DNA from: Planctomycetota bacterium
Lineage (GTDB): Bacteria; Planctomycetota; Phycisphaerae; Phycisphaerales; SM1A02
DNA length: 64,000 bases
Direction: 5' to 3'
Assembly (NCBI GenBank): GCA_003671025.1
Contig: QWPW01000016.1
Location: 1-64,000 of the forward strand
Part shown: piece by piece, positions 42,781 to 52,531 of the stretch
Layout: each line of letters begins with the position of its first letter
Position numbering within the stretch: position 1 is the first letter of the stretch
Translations under genes and position numbers: made by a program
Notes under the pieces: model-generated
Database searches by the model: none
What the model was told of the DNA's origin: nothing
What the model saw: the letters and a program-made list of their open reading frames with translations, nothing else

Positions 42781-44526
42781 TCAGCGCGCGGCGCACCATG
42801 CTCGCCAACAACTGCGAATTGCCCCATGAAAGCGCGTCGCATACGCCGGTGCATCGAGCAATACCGAAGCTTGCAGCCCCGCACGCATCCCCTCGCGAAT
42901 CGTCTGTAGCGCGGCTCGATCCTGCGCGAGTTTCGTTGCCACGGCGACGAATTCGTCGGCGTTTTGCGCGATAAATTCCGCTCGATCGGCAGCACGCAGC
43001 AGACTTGCGCCAACACGTGCGCCGTGACGATCGCCTTCAAGCACCACCACAGGCACACCCATCCACAACGCTTCGCAGGTCGTGGTCGTGCCGTTGTACG
43101 GAGTCGCGTCGAGCGCGACATGAATGCGTCCGTACAACGCCAGATGCTCCTCAACCGTGCTAGTGAACGAGATCGCGTCGATGCGTTCCGCCGCAATGCC
43201 ACCTTGATGCAATCGAGCGAGAACGTGTCGCTTGTTTGACTCGTCGGCCATCGATTTTGATTTCAGTAACAAGCGCGAGTTCGGCACTGCGTCGAGCACG
43301 CGACGCCACAACTCGATCGTTTCTGCGTTGACCTTGGAGGTGAGATTGAATGAGCCGAAAGTAATCGGCGCGTCCGCGGGCGGCATCACTGGAGTCGGCG
43401 CATTGAGCGGCGGCGCGTAACAGAGAAAGCATGGATCGATGCGCAGGAGTCGTTCGCTGCACATCGCCTCGGAACCTGTGGGATCAGTGATCGAATCGAC
43501 GAGCCGCCAATCAATCGACGGATGACCGGTGGTGTTGGGATATCCAATCGCAGTGATGATGACTGGCGCGGGTTTTCGATCGAGCGCGCTGAGACGTCCG
43601 CACGCGGTATGCGCGGCGAGATCGATGAGCACATCAATCTTGCGCTCACGAATGCATCGGTCGAGCGTGCTGTCATCCATCGATGCCACTTCAATCCACT
43701 CATCGGTGAGCGATTGAAACTGTTTGCTCATCGCGTCGTTTGGAGTCGGTGCTGAGGTAGCGAAGACGATCAACGCCACGCCCTCGGGCTTGTGCGCGAA
43801 GAACGGCTGCGCGAAGTAGCCCACCGAATGTGTGCGCAAATCGCCCGAAAGAACGCCAATTCGCAGCGCTCGCTCCGCATCGGCGGCGGGTCGCGGCGGC
43901 GCGGGCAGCGAGGTCACGACCGTGCGGAAGCGTCGATGCGCGTCAGCAATTTCTTGTGGCGCACGCGAGGTGTAGTTGAGCGCGAGCAAATGCAACGAGC
44001 GAAGCACCGCGTCGTTGGGTGCGCGGGCAATCGCACGCTCCATCACGTCGATTGCCTCGTCGAGTTGATCCGCGCTTTCGAGGATGGTGGCCAAGCAACG
44101 GGCCATCTCGCTCCAATCGCCGCGCAGCGCGACACCGGTGCGCGCCGCATGAATCGCGGCATCCGAGTGATGAAGAAAACTTTCCGCCAGCGCTAGGCCC
44201 ATCCACCCACGCACTTCGTTGCCATCGAGTTGGGTGGCAGTGCGAAACTCTGCGGCGGCATCGGCGTTGCGTTGCGCGTTGAGCAACGCAAATCCGAGAT
44301 TGACGCGGTAGCCCACGATCTTGGGCGCCATCGCGACTGCGCGCGAAAGATGCTGCAGCGACTCCTCATGATTTCCCTGAAACGCGAGCAGCGAACTGAG
44401 CACTTGCAGACCTTCGAGCATCTGCGGCTGGCGGCGCACGAACGCTCGCACCGACGCGACTGCCTCGTCAAGCCGACCTTCGCGCGCGATACTCATCGCT
44501 TTTTGCAGCACAGTTTCGTTGGACAT
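42781..44526 (-). CDS. TPR protein with O-GlcNAc-transferase-like GT41 domain
   Basis: Protein of 581 residues without signal peptide, so cytoplasmic. The N-terminal 190 residues form about five tetratricopeptide repeats (for example M-L-E-G-L-Q-V-L-S-S-L-L-A-F-Q-G-N and V-N-L-G-F-A-L-L-N-A-Q). The C-terminal part is a GT41 catalytic domain, related to eukaryotic OGT: I-G-V-L-S-G-D-L-R-T-H-S-V-G-Y-F (about 222), I-D-L-A-A-H-T, I-G-Y-P-N-T-T-G, F-G-S-F-N-L-T-S-K-V, and the UDP-binding D-A-T-P-Y-N-G-T-T-T-T-C-E-A-L-W-M-G-V-P-V-V (about 483). It should transfer a sugar from a nucleotide donor to protein Ser/Thr or Asn. It lies between the SerB-SerA gene and the pseudopilin gene on the same strand; a target is not indicated. 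Confidence 0.88.
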   Translation of the reverse strand: MSNETVLQKAMSIAREGRLDEAVASVRAFVRRQPQMLEGLQVLSSLLAFQGNHEESLQHLSRAVAMAPKIVGYRVNLGFALLNAQRNADAAAEFRTATQLDGNEVRGWMGLALAESFLHHSDAAIHAARTGVALRGDWSEMARCLATILESADQLDEAIDVMERAIARAPNDAVLRSLHLLALNYTSRAPQEIADAHRRFRTVVTSLPAPPRPAADAERALRIGVLSGDLRTHSVGYFAQPFFAHKPEGVALIVFATSAPTPNDAMSKQFQSLTDEWIEVASMDDSTLDRCIRERKIDVLIDLAAHTACGRLSALDRKPAPVIITAIGYPNTTGHPSIDWRLVDSITDPTGSEAMCSERLLRIDPCFLCYAPPLNAPTPVMPPADAPITFGSFNLTSKVNAETIELWRRVLDAVPNSRLLLKSKSMADESNKRHVLARLHQGGIAAERIDAISFTSTVEEHLALYGRIHVALDATPYNGTTTTCEALWMGVPVVVLEGDRHGARVGASLLRAADRAEFIAQNADEFVAVATKLAQDRAALQTIREGMRAGLQASVLLDAPAYATRFHGAIRSCWRAWCAAR

Positions 44527-44637
44527 GAGATTTATCGCAGAGCCGTGTGCAACTTTCGTCGCAGGTGAATTCGCAGAGAAACCTGCGGCGACGCGCAGAC
44601 TAGCGAAGCGACGCGAGCAACGCGCATCGCGCTGAAC

Positions 44638-46527
44638 TCAGTAGAGCACGCGAAATCGAATCGTCCCCGACACCGCGCGCAACTCGTCAACCACCGCGTC
44701 GTCATAGGTCTTGTTCACATCGGTGACCACGTATCCCGTCGCATCATCGGTGCGCAACGATTGACCAAGGATGTTGATCTTGCGTCGCGCCAGAATCGAG
44801 TTGATCTGCGCGAGCACGCCGGGCTGATTGCGATGGAGATGCAAGAATCGATGCGCGCGCGGAGTCGGAGGAAGCGCGATGTTGGGAAGATTGACGCTCC
44901 CCGCCGTCGAACCCGCATTGACCGACTCGATGAGTCGATCGGCGACAAACATGCCGATTCCCTGCTGCGCCTCGGCGGTTGATCCACCGATGTGCGCCGT
45001 GAGCAACACGTTGGGGATGCCTCGCAGCGGACAATCGAACGGTTCCTTGTTCGAGTTGGGCTCGACAGGAAACACATCCACCGCCGCGCCACCAAGATGT
45101 CCGCTGCGCACACTGCGCGCGAGCGCGTCGAGATCGACGATGTGCCCGCGCGAGAGATTGACCAACAGCGCACCCGCACGCATCTTCTTGAGTTCACGTT
45201 CGCTAATGAGATGGGTGTTCTCGCGACGACCATCGACATGCACGCTGACGACATCGCTCTTGCTCAGAAGATCGCTCAGACTCTTCGCCTTGCGCGCGTT
45301 GCCCAGCGGCATCACTTGCGCCGAGTCGTGATAAAGCACCTGCATTCCCATCGCTTCGGCCAACACCGAGAGCTGCGAACCGATGTGGCCGTAACCGATG
45401 ATTCCTAGGGTTTTCCCGCGCATTTCGCGGCATCCCTGCGCGCTCTTGCGCCACGCGCCTGCGTGCAACACGCGATCCGATTCGACGGCACGACGCAACA
45501 ACATCACGATCTCACCGATGGCCAACTCCACCACGCTGCGGGTGTTGGAGTAGGGCGCGTTGAACACCGCGACGCCGCGCGCACTCGCGGCGGCGAGGTC
45601 AACTTGCTCCGTGCCAATGCAGAAACAACCGATCGCGAGCAATCGATCTGCAGCGGCGAGCGTTGCCGCACTCACCTGCGTCTTGGAACGAATGCCCAGC
45701 AACGACACGCCGCGCAACGCTCGCGTGAGTTCTTCGTGCGGCAACGCGTCGGAGAGCGTCTCCACCTTGTAGCCCTCTTCGCGCAAACGTTCCGCTGCGT
45801 CGGCGTGAATGTTTTCCAGCAGCAACGCGACCATGCGCGACTTGGGATAACTCGGCGCGCCGGGAAGATCGTAAATCCACAGCAATTCATCGACGCTGCG
45901 CACCACGCGATCCGCGCGCGCGACCACATTTTCGCGTTCGATGTTTTCGCAGTACGCGACAAACTCGTGCGCCGCACCGTGATCGCGAATCTCGCAGTCA
46001 GTCGCGCCATCGCCCACCGCAACAATGCGTCCCTTGAGCTTGAGCGCGCGCACCGCGTCGGCCTTTCCTCGGGGTTTTGCCAGCGGAGACTTGCGGTCGT
46101 AGTTGATGACCACGCCATCTTTGTTCCACACCAAGTCGTTGGCCACGATGTGGTCCGGCGCGATGCCAAGCTCAGCACATACAGGCACCACGTAATCACG
46201 AAAGCCCGAGCTCACCACATAGATGCGTGAGGCGTTCTTCTTGATCGCCGCTTTGTTGCGCCGAAAACTCGGGGCCAATCGCGCTTTGAGCAACTTGACC
46301 ACCGCCGCAACATGCGCGCGCGTGATGTGTAACTGGTCCAAGCGGCGCGACAAACTCTCGTCGATGCCGATGCGCCCTTCCATGCCGTCGCGCGTGATGC
46401 CTTCGATGGCCAAGATCTTGCGTTCACGATCCGCGTCGTCGGCGAGCGACAACTTGGCAATCTCATCGAGGCCCTCTGCGGCAACGATGGTCGAATCGAA
46501 GTCAAGCACAATGATGGTGTCAGGCAT
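44638..46527 (-). CDS. serA: Phosphoserine phosphatase / 3-phosphoglycerate dehydrogenase fusion
   Basis: Bifunctional serine biosynthesis enzyme of 629 residues. Residues 1-215 are a HAD phosphatase (SerB-like) with D-F-D-S-T-I-V (about 9-15), V-V-S-S-G-F and G-D-G-A-T-D. Residues of about 225-545 are D-3-phosphoglycerate dehydrogenase: NAD fold G-I-I-G-Y-G-H-I-G-S, catalytic Arg in N-L-S-R-G-H-I-V-D, Glu in V-F-P-V-E-P and His in L-T-A-H-I-G-G-S-T. A C-terminal ACT domain (H-R-N-Q-P-G-V-L-A-Q-I-N-S-I-L) probably senses L-serine. The fusion joins the first and last steps of the pathway; the transaminase SerC is not in the window. Confidence 0.93.
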   Translation of the reverse strand: MPDTIIVLDFDSTIVAAEGLDEIAKLSLADDADRERKILAIEGITRDGMEGRIGIDESLSRRLDQLHITRAHVAAVVKLLKARLAPSFRRNKAAIKKNASRIYVVSSGFRDYVVPVCAELGIAPDHIVANDLVWNKDGVVINYDRKSPLAKPRGKADAVRALKLKGRIVAVGDGATDCEIRDHGAAHEFVAYCENIERENVVARADRVVRSVDELLWIYDLPGAPSYPKSRMVALLLENIHADAAERLREEGYKVETLSDALPHEELTRALRGVSLLGIRSKTQVSAATLAAADRLLAIGCFCIGTEQVDLAAASARGVAVFNAPYSNTRSVVELAIGEIVMLLRRAVESDRVLHAGAWRKSAQGCREMRGKTLGIIGYGHIGSQLSVLAEAMGMQVLYHDSAQVMPLGNARKAKSLSDLLSKSDVVSVHVDGRRENTHLISERELKKMRAGALLVNLSRGHIVDLDALARSVRSGHLGGAAVDVFPVEPNSNKEPFDCPLRGIPNVLLTAHIGGSTAEAQQGIGMFVADRLIESVNAGSTAGSVNLPNIALPPTPRAHRFLHLHRNQPGVLAQINSILARRKINILGQSLRTDDATGYVVTDVNKTYDDAVVDELRAVSGTIRFRVLY

Positions 46528-46569
46528 GCGCAGAAGAGTAGCAACCGTGTCGCGTCGCTCCCGTCACGA

Positions 46570-48117
46570 TCAAGCCATGATCCCATGCACGACTTCACCT
46601 TTGACATCGGTGAGTCGATAGTCACGGCCCTGCGCGCGATAGACGATGCGCTTGTGATCGAGACCAAGCAAGTGCAGCAGCGTTGCGTGCAAATCATGCA
46701 CTTCGACGGGGTTTTCCACGATGTTGTAGGAGAAGTCGTCGGTCTTGCCCCACGAAACACCGGGCTTGATTCCGCCACCCGCGGCCCACACGCTGAAGCA
46801 ACGCGGGTGATGATCGCGACCGTAATTCTCGCGCGAGAGTTGCCCTTGGCTGTACACGGTGCGACCGAATTCGCCGGCCCACAGCACCAACGTGTCATCG
46901 AGCAAACCACGACGCTTGAGATCAGTGACGAGCGCGGCTTGCGCTTGATCGACTGCCTTCGCCTGCGCGCTCAACTCGCCAGGAAGATTTCCGTGCTGAT
47001 CCCATCCGCGCATGTACAGCTGGATGAAACGCACATCGCGTTCGGCCAAGCGACGCGCCAACAAACAATTGGCCGCGAATGATCCAGGCTTGTGCACGTC
47101 TGGGCCATACATCTCGAGCGTGGCCGCATCTTCGGTGGAGAAGTCGGTGAGCTCGGGCACCGACATCTGCATGCGATACGCCATCTCATGTTGCGCCACG
47201 CGCGCGCGCACTTCAGGATCGAGACTCTCGGCGAACTCTTCTTCGTTGAGTTGTCCTACAAGATCGAGCATGCGGCGACGATCTTCACGCGACACGCCAT
47301 CAGGGTCGCGCAAGTACAGCACGGGATCACGACCCGAACGCAAACGACATCCTTGATGCTCGCTCGGCAGAAATCCGCTGCCCCAGAAGCGCGCGCTCAG
47401 CGCTTGCATGTTGCCGATGCCTTGGGTGATCATCACGACAAAACTAGGCAAATTCGAGTTCATGCTGCCCAACCCGTAGCTCATCCACGAACCGAAACTC
47501 GGTCGTCCTGGTTGCTCACTTCCGGTTTGGAAGAAGGTGATGCCAGGCTCGTGATTGATCGCTTGCGTGTGCATCGAGTTGATGAAGCACAGCTCTTTGG
47601 CCACGCTGCCCGTGTGCGGCAACAACTCGGAGAGATAGACGCCGTCTTCGTTGTTGGCGTGGCGATCGAAACGAAACTTCGTGGGTGCGACAGGAAAGCG
47701 CGACTGACCACTGGTCATGGTGGTGATGCGTTGCCCGTTGCGAATCGACGCAGGAAGTTCTTCGTTGAAACGCGCGTCGAGCTGCGGCTTGTAGTCATAG
47801 AGATCAAGCTGACTCGGCGCGCCTTCCATGTGCAGATAGATGACGCGCTTCGCTTTCGGTGCGAAGTGAGGACCGGGAGTGAATCCCGCAGGAAGTCCAT
47901 CGACTCCTAACACTGGGCCTTGCGCTGCACTGGCCGCGCCTGTCCCCATCAACTGCGACAACGCGATGCCGCCAAGACCCGCGCCGATGGTCGACGCCAT
48001 CGAACCAAAGAAGCGTCGACGCGTGAGATTGAGCAGATACTCTTCGAGTCCATCAGCGGGCGTTGCCGAGATGGAGCGCGAGGAAGGCATCGAAGAGTGA
48101 GATTCGCGACTCGACAT
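46570..48117 (-). CDS. DUF1501 protein, Tat-exported
   Basis: DUF1501-family protein of 515 residues with a longer N-terminus than the first copy and a twin-arginine signal (L-T-R-R-R-F-F-G-S) near residue 32 followed by a hydrophobic stretch. Family motifs are R-V-I-Y-L-H-M-E-G-A-P-S-Q-L-D-L-Y-D-Y-K, S-M-H-T-Q-A-I-N-H-E-P-G, N-C-L-L-A-R-R-L-A-E-R-D-V-R-F-I-Q and W-A-G-E-F-G-R-T (about 413). The start is 3 bases after the stop of the PSD1 giant gene, so the two are co-transcribed and probably act together. About 45 bases separate it from the SerB-SerA gene. Confidence 0.92.
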   Translation of the reverse strand: MSSRESHSSMPSSRSISATPADGLEEYLLNLTRRRFFGSMASTIGAGLGGIALSQLMGTGAASAAQGPVLGVDGLPAGFTPGPHFAPKAKRVIYLHMEGAPSQLDLYDYKPQLDARFNEELPASIRNGQRITTMTSGQSRFPVAPTKFRFDRHANNEDGVYLSELLPHTGSVAKELCFINSMHTQAINHEPGITFFQTGSEQPGRPSFGSWMSYGLGSMNSNLPSFVVMITQGIGNMQALSARFWGSGFLPSEHQGCRLRSGRDPVLYLRDPDGVSREDRRRMLDLVGQLNEEEFAESLDPEVRARVAQHEMAYRMQMSVPELTDFSTEDAATLEMYGPDVHKPGSFAANCLLARRLAERDVRFIQLYMRGWDQHGNLPGELSAQAKAVDQAQAALVTDLKRRGLLDDTLVLWAGEFGRTVYSQGQLSRENYGRDHHPRCFSVWAAGGGIKPGVSWGKTDDFSYNIVENPVEVHDLHATLLHLLGLDHKRIVYRAQGRDYRLTDVKGEVVHGIMA

Positions 48118-48120
48118 GAT

Positions 48121-51100
48121 TCAGTCCTTCACAATCGTGGCGTCGCTCGAAAGCACTGCGTTGGCTAGCAGTGTCCATGCGGCAAGTTCGGCGGAGTCCA
48201 TGTCGGCAGCGACGGGCGTCGCTCCCACAGCAAGAAACTGGGCGGCTTCGGCGGGAGCAGCAACGTAACGCGCGCGATTTTGTTCGAGCATTTCCCGCAT
48301 TGAATCGATCGTCGCACGTGATGGCCTCACGCCCGTCGCGCGGCGGAAGAGCAACTCGAGGCGCGCCGCGTCATCGTTGCTCTCGCGCAGCGTGCGCTCC
48401 GCAGCGCCGCGTGCTGCTTCGACAAACTGTGGATCGTTCCACAACGCCAATGCTTGCAGCGGCGTGTTGGTGATCAGACGTCGCGTGGCACAGAACTCGC
48501 GCGTTGGTGCATCAAAGGTCAACATCGTTGGCGGTGGCGCGGCGCGTTTCCAATAGGTGTAGAGACTGCGTCGCCACAGATCATCACCCATGCCCTGCTC
48601 ATACACGCGCGTGTTGGATCCCAACATCGCGATTTCTTGCCACAACCCTTCGGGCTGATACGGCTTCACACTCGGGCCGCCGACTTTCTCGCGCAACAGT
48701 CCACCGACATACAGCGCTTGATCGCGAATCTGTTCCGCACTCAATCGACTGCGCGGAAAATACGAGAGCAAGCGATTGCTTGGGTCGGCCACTGCAAGTT
48801 CGCTGCGTACACGCGACGACTGGCGATAGGTGGCACTCGTCACGATGTCGCGCACGAGTTCGCGCATGTTCCAACCACCATTGCGAAAGCGCACTGCGAG
48901 GTAATCGAGCAGTGCTTCGTTGGTGGGCCATTCGCCCTGCATGCCGAAGTCATCGCTGGTGCGCACGATGCCATTTCCAAACATCGTCTCCCACACACGA
49001 TTGACGGTGACGCGCGCGGTGAGCGGATTTTCCGCAGAAACAATCCATTGCGCGAGACCGAGTCGATTCTGCGGTGCGCCCTCGGGCAGTGCGCCGAGCA
49101 CTTTGGGAACGGCGCGCGACACCGGTCGGTTCATGTCCGTTTGGTCGTAGGCCCCGCGCGTTTGCACGTACGTCGGCCGCGCCATCGCGCTCTCTTTCAT
49201 CACCATGGTCTTAGGCGTCGTCGCGAGCAAGGTATTGCGCTCGACTGCTACAGCATCGATCTTCGCCGCGGCGGCGATGTAGCTCGGAGAAAACCGAATA
49301 CGCCACGCGTTGGTCGCAGCCTCGCGCACTTCGGGACGAACGCTTTCGTCGCTGCCGATGAGCGCGACCATGCGCGGATCAAACACGCCGTCACGAGGCA
49401 ACGCGCGATGAAAGAACGCTGCGTTGCCGCCAGTATTGACGACCTTGCACACCAGAAAGTTTTCGCCCGCGACGAGATGCAACGAGACGCGATCTTGATC
49501 CGGGGCGACGGAGCGCGGCTCAACAGTTTCGTGCACTTTCACGCCGTTGAGATAGACCATGAGGCCGTCGTCGCTGCCGAACGAAAGTTCGATGGTGCGC
49601 GCGTCAGGTGAGTAGATCTGTCGCCCGATGAATTCGCAGCCAACACTCGCCGCAAGTCCGACCGCTTGCGCTTCGAGCACTGTCGGGGCAAAGCGCCACG
49701 CATCAGACGCTGCTTCGGTGCCGAATTTTTCGCCGCGAACGAAGCGCGTTGCCGACTCCGGTCCGTAGTTTGTCGTGTACGCGGCGCCACTCTCACCGAA
49801 GAACGGGCCAACGATGTACCAACCGCTGGTCGCTTCTGGCAGTCTTGCCAGCGCGGCTTCGCTTGCTTGCATCGGCGTGACGCGCACGCGACCGAACATG
49901 TGCTGGTCGTAGGGCGAGTCGTAATTGAGTGTGATGCGCAGTTCGGTCCCGCCATCAAAACCGAAGGGCTTTTCCGCGGCAAAGAACGCAGTGCGCGAGC
50001 CTTCGACTTCGTGCGAGCGCACGGCCCACTGACGACCTTCGCCCTTGGTGAGCGCGTTGACCACGTGGAAGTCGCCGTTCTCTTGCTCGTAGTCGGCCCA
50101 GGCCCAAACGAGGTTGACCTTCTCAGTTTGCGCAGGATCACGCAGCGAAATCGCCTCGACCTCAATCGAGTCGAGCACAGCGTTTCCGTTGGGTGCGCGT
50201 CCCACGCGATTCTGCGCGTGCGTCGCGTCGGTCAGTGCTTCGAGCATGATCAAGCGCATGTCGCGTGCGTCGGTTCGCAACACGATGGTGTGTTCATCAC
50301 GCGCAGGACTGGTGCCCGAGGCCAGCACGGAGCCATCGGCTTGCGCAGTAAGCGTTGCGCCGTCGCGACTGTGCGCCGAGGTGATCGTGACAGGCACAGC
50401 ATGAACACCTGCGCGCGTGTCGGCGACGAATAGCGCGAGGTCGGCCTTCTCCGCTTCGCCCGCACCATCTTGCTCGGCGCGAGCGCGCGCTTCTGCCTGC
50501 GCCAAGATGGCCAAGCGCGGTGCGTCTTCTGGACGAGGAACATCAATCGACGGTTCCAGTGCGCGGTACGCATCGGGCAGCTGTGAATAAATGCCCGGTT
50601 CTTCATTCGAGTTGAAGAAAGCGACCAGCGAGTAGAAGTCCTCGGTGGTGACTGGATCAAACTTGTGGTCGTGGCAACGCGCGCAACCAACCGACAAACC
50701 GAGAAACGCAGCGCCGGTCGTGTTCACACGATCCACCGCGTATTCGAGGCGATATTCCTCGTCGATGGCGCCGCCCTCATCGCTGGTGACGTGGGCACGA
50801 TTGAATCCGCTGGCCACCAACTGATCGACCGTCGCGTTGGGAATAAGATCGCCCGCGAGCTGCTCGATGATGAATTGGTCGTAGGGCTTGTTGCTGCGAA
50901 ACGCGTTGATGACCCAGTCGCGCCACAGCCACATCTGACGTCCCGCGTCCATGTGAATACCGCTGGTGTCGGCATAGCGCGCGATGTCGAGCCACGGAAC
51001 CGCCATGCGCTCCGCGTGACGTGAGGCGTAGGGCTCCTCCGTCATCAATCGTTGCACCAACTGCTCGTAGCGGTCGGGCGAAACGTCGGCGAGATACGCG

Positions 51101-51840
51101 TCAGTTTCCGCGGGCGTGGGCGGAAGTCCTGTCAAATCGAGGAACACGCGACGCAGCAGCGACGAGTCATCGGTGGGCGTGCTCGGCGCCACGCCCGCGC
51201 GTTCCATGGACGCCAAGACAAAGCGATCGATGTCGTTGCGTGGCCACTCACTGTCGCGTAGTGCTGGAATTTGCGCGGTTTGCGGCGGCGAGAAGGCCCA
51301 GTGCGATTCGTAACTTGCGCCCTCTTCGATCCAACGTCGCAGCAGCGCTTGCTCATCAGTCGAGAGCGGACGCTTCGCGCTCTCGGGCGTTGGCATCATC
51401 ACATCGGGGTCATGCGAGGAAATGCGCATCCACAGTTGACTCGCCTGCGCGTCGTAGGGAACGATTGCCGCTCCGTCCTCGCGCGGCGCAATCGCTTCTT
51501 CGCGAATGTCCAAACGCAGCGACGCTTGTTGCTTCGCGCGATCAGGCCCGTGACAGAGAAAGCAACGGTCGGAAAGAATCGGACGAATGTCGCGGCCGTA
51601 ACGCACGGGTTCTTGCTGAGCTAAAGACGCGAGCGCGTCAGATGCAGCAGGCGAGTGATTCAGCGCCACAACTGCGAGAGCCGAAAGCGGAAGTCGGCTA
51701 TTCGACGAGTTGTCCGAAATGCGCTGTACCTGGTTCGATTCATCGCTGTCCTGCACGGCACAGTTTGATCTCACAACTCGGCCCGCCAATACCGCCGCGA
51801 TGATCGTGACGAAGACGAACGGGATTCGAAATGGTGGCAC
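48121..51840 (-). CDS. PSD1 giant protein: cytochrome c + DUF1549 + DUF1553
   Basis: Large exported protein of 1239 residues, starting with GTG at 51840 and a hydrophobic signal. A planctomycete cytochrome c domain (PSC1) lies at about 75-185 with haem motif C-F-L-C-H (93-97). DUF1549 follows (about 205-420; W-L-D-I-A-R-Y-A-D-T-S-G, G-C-A-R-C-H-D-H-K-F-D-P). A central insert of about 450 residues (about 425-880) includes beta-rich segments such as G-W-Y-I-V-G-P-F and S-D-D-G-L-M-V-Y-L-N-G-V-K, resembling carbohydrate-binding or PA14-like modules. DUF1553 (about 925-1205) shows R-L-G-L-A-Q-W-I-V-S-A-E-N-P-L-T-A-R-V-T-V-N-R. It is followed by the DUF1501 gene. The family's reaction is unknown; a redox role with haem is plausible. 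Confidence 0.92.
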   Translation of the reverse strand: MPPFRIPFVFVTIIAAVLAGRVVRSNCAVQDSDESNQVQRISDNSSNSRLPLSALAVVALNHSPAASDALASLAQQEPVRYGRDIRPILSDRCFLCHGPDRAKQQASLRLDIREEAIAPREDGAAIVPYDAQASQLWMRISSHDPDVMMPTPESAKRPLSTDEQALLRRWIEEGASYESHWAFSPPQTAQIPALRDSEWPRNDIDRFVLASMERAGVAPSTPTDDSSLLRRVFLDLTGLPPTPAETDAYLADVSPDRYEQLVQRLMTEEPYASRHAERMAVPWLDIARYADTSGIHMDAGRQMWLWRDWVINAFRSNKPYDQFIIEQLAGDLIPNATVDQLVASGFNRAHVTSDEGGAIDEEYRLEYAVDRVNTTGAAFLGLSVGCARCHDHKFDPVTTEDFYSLVAFFNSNEEPGIYSQLPDAYRALEPSIDVPRPEDAPRLAILAQAEARARAEQDGAGEAEKADLALFVADTRAGVHAVPVTITSAHSRDGATLTAQADGSVLASGTSPARDEHTIVLRTDARDMRLIMLEALTDATHAQNRVGRAPNGNAVLDSIEVEAISLRDPAQTEKVNLVWAWADYEQENGDFHVVNALTKGEGRQWAVRSHEVEGSRTAFFAAEKPFGFDGGTELRITLNYDSPYDQHMFGRVRVTPMQASEAALARLPEATSGWYIVGPFFGESGAAYTTNYGPESATRFVRGEKFGTEAASDAWRFAPTVLEAQAVGLAASVGCEFIGRQIYSPDARTIELSFGSDDGLMVYLNGVKVHETVEPRSVAPDQDRVSLHLVAGENFLVCKVVNTGGNAAFFHRALPRDGVFDPRMVALIGSDESVRPEVREAATNAWRIRFSPSYIAAAAKIDAVAVERNTLLATTPKTMVMKESAMARPTYVQTRGAYDQTDMNRPVSRAVPKVLGALPEGAPQNRLGLAQWIVSAENPLTARVTVNRVWETMFGNGIVRTSDDFGMQGEWPTNEALLDYLAVRFRNGGWNMRELVRDIVTSATYRQSSRVRSELAVADPSNRLLSYFPRSRLSAEQIRDQALYVGGLLREKVGGPSVKPYQPEGLWQEIAMLGSNTRVYEQGMGDDLWRRSLYTYWKRAAPPPTMLTFDAPTREFCATRRLITNTPLQALALWNDPQFVEAARGAAERTLRESNDDAARLELLFRRATGVRPSRATIDSMREMLEQNRARYVAAPAEAAQFLAVGATPVAADMDSAELAAWTLLANAVLSSDATIVKD

Positions 51841-52531
51841 GAGTTAAGTGTAACCCAAGGCCGCTTCGCTCCAAACGGTTCATGGTCGATGATCGCGCAT
51901 TCGCTGTCGTCTTCAACAAGTCCATTGCCTGCAGTGACTGACGGTGAGTGAGACAGCCAAGGGTCAACCCATGGACGAGTGACCGATCACCAGACCCGTG
52001 CCTTGGACTGGTTCATGAACTCAGCTTCCATCATGGACAGCGGAGAACGCAGCGCCGCGCGCCATGAATCGAGTTGCGGCACTCCCCTCAAATCGCTGCA
52101 TACCCCAGTAAAACAGCCACAAACGCGCAATGGCTCCATCGGATGATCGCGCTTTGTACTGGCGACATGGACGACGACGAACGCGCGAAGCCCCGTCGCC
52201 TTCTTGCGGAAGCCAAACATCGCAACAGTCCGAATATCCGACAGTTACCCAGAATTCGCGCTGTTTGCGCGCAGAGAACACGCCTCAACGATCTCTTCTC
52301 ATTGACGGTGCGAACTGTCAAGCATGCTCGAACAATGCCCGGGCGGAGGCATTGGAAAAGGGATCTCCTAGGTAATCGCCTGGGCTGGTTCGCGCGGAGG
52401 CGGAACCGCTGCGTGTGACCAGTACTTGAAATGGCTAAGTTCGAGCATTCAATCGGCTGTGCGAGATTCCCCTCGCCAGCCGATTGTCATTTTTGAGCAC
52501 TGCGTATGAGCACTGCGATTAGGCACTGCGT
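51841..52531. other. Long intergenic region without a supported protein gene
   Basis: About 690 bases between the PSD1 start (51840) and the helicase stop (52532), both minus strand. Several short frames are open on both strands (for example 52074-52418 plus, 114 codons), but none has a recognisable product and they overlap each other. The plus strand ends in a strong hairpin with a T-run (52450-52494), so a plus-strand RNA is possible. No RNase P, tmRNA, SRP or tRNA signature was seen. Confidence 0.6.
52450..52494 (+). terminator. Terminator-like hairpin with T-run
   Basis: Outer arms caatcggct (52450-52458) and agccgattg (52478-52486) pair perfectly over 9 bp; inside them gcgag and ctcgc form a second stem. 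The plus strand continues with tcattttt (52487-52494). This fits a Rho-independent terminator reading plus-strand transcription. It also lies about 45 bases beyond the minus-strand helicase stop, but no T-run follows on that side. Confidence 0.65.

Noticed and set aside
48454-49611. Long plus-strand frame (385 codons)
   Set aside because: Antisense to the DUF1553 domain of the PSD1 protein; Arg/His-rich shadow.
51841-52531. tRNA, RNase P RNA or tmRNA in the long gap
   Set aside because: No cloverleaf, no T-loop with proper stems, no CCA end and no RNase P or tmRNA core motifs were found by eye.
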